Positions 63,309 through 64,000 of a stretch of 64,000 nucleotides of DNA are shown here, piece after piece. How positions within the stretch are numbered: the first letter of the stretch is position 1; the number at the start of each line of letters is the position of its first letter. The position numbers were made by a program, and so were the translations under genes. The notes beneath the pieces are model-generated. The model was not told the DNA's origin. It did not search any database and saw only the letters and a program-made list of their open reading frames with translations. Source of the stretch: Paraescarpia echinospica (taxonomy: Eukaryota; Annelida; Polychaeta; Sabellida; Siboglinidae); assembly GCA_020002185.1 (NCBI GenBank), contig CM034541.1:34784671-34848670 (forward strand), in the 5' to 3' direction.

Positions 63309-64000
63309 TTAGGCTGGAATGCTGAGATGGTGAGGGACCAACTGAGCCAGATTTGGAAAACTCAGAACTGCAGTGGGTCACTGTGACGATCTGTACATGG
63401 CTGACTGATGTATTCATTCACCTCTACAATCAGCAATCTGCTTATATTATAAGTTTGCCATTTATATTTTCTGATCGTAGACTACTAGTTATTGAGAGGG
63501 TTAGCACATGTCCACATAACAGGCTCAGCATCCTCTTTGGACTTTTTAGCCAGGCTGCTGGCATGAGATTATACTAGTGTAGGAGGCAGTCGGACTTGAG
63601 CCACCTTACTTCTACAGAGGAAGACTGGCAGTTCTTGTTCTTAGCAGTTAGCACTGTCAGCCACTGTCAAGTGGCCTGGTCTCCAGACTACATCAAAGGC
63701 ATTTCCTGTCTAACTGGAGGGTTAACTGCTAATTGGCTCTTTATAGACATCCTGGTGGCTTAATTAAACAAACAGGTTTATGGCCTGAACTGATAGCCTA
63801 CAATTATTGTTTGCTTAACAGGGTGTTTCTGACTGGGAAAAGATGCTGTCTGTTGCCATGTTTGGGTATCATAGTCATGGTTATCAGAGAATGAGGATGC
63901 ACTATGTGTTGGGATGGTAAGGTGGTATTCTATCAGAAATAACAAAGTATTTTTTAAATAGTTGAACATTTAAATATTTCAGGAAAGTTTCATTTTATAA
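63309..64000. other. No gene recognised
   Basis: Short frames only. An AT-rich right edge. Confidence 0.4.

Overview
This is a window of a eukaryotic, probably marine-invertebrate genome; a mollusc is plausible but the sequence does not settle it. The evidence is AT-rich non-coding DNA, tRNA-derived SINEs, LINE, Gypsy and hAT remnants, many minisatellites, introns with polypyrimidine-AG acceptors, and a run of exactly 1000 N. Only one host gene family is recognisable: an ankyrin/SOCS-box gene resembling ASB17, present twice (about 6.4-7.6 kb and 28.7-29.9 kb).

Layout. 1-5.4 kb holds degraded SINE and LINE pieces. About 5.4-12.4 kb (copy 1) and 13.5-38.8 kb (copy 2) are two near-identical versions of one locus separated by the N gap. 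Copy 2 differs by two large insertions whose empty sites survive in copy 1: a Polinton/Maverick (adintovirus-like) element at 13897-28049, and a 6.0-kb element with inverted repeats at 30885-36881. A 62-bp VNTR also differs, about 30 units against 3. The arrangement looks like two haplotypes placed end to end by the scaffolder, although a true recent tandem duplication is possible.

The Polinton has 325-bp terminal inverted repeats, a 6-bp target duplication (TTCTCC), AG...CT termini and a GC- and CpG-rich coding block. Rightward genes are a possible RPA-like ssDNA-binding protein and a protein-primed family B polymerase. A tightly packed leftward block carries a NADAR-domain protein, packaging ATPase, a basic protein with a hydrophobic tail, a conserved small protein, integrase with chromodomain, a membrane protein, penton, a pX-like protein, major capsid protein and adenain-like protease. 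Together these are a virion and replication gene set. Most large genes carry frameshifts or stops, so this copy looks non-autonomous as assembled.

38.8-45.2 kb is dominated by tandem arrays, including a palindromic element (about 40.08-43.74 kb) with mirrored 78-bp arrays around a LINE fragment. From 45.9 kb a Gypsy gag is split by two nested DNA elements, both with GGGGT...ACCCC ends and 4-bp target duplications. The larger (46495-51183) is unusual: about 455-bp terminal direct repeats enclose a Mutator-like transposase and a convergent His-Me (I-PpoI-like) zinc-loop endonuclease. I consider it the best candidate for an undescribed mobile system. 52-64 kb holds degraded transposon pieces, satellites, a LINE fragment and a hAT C-terminus.
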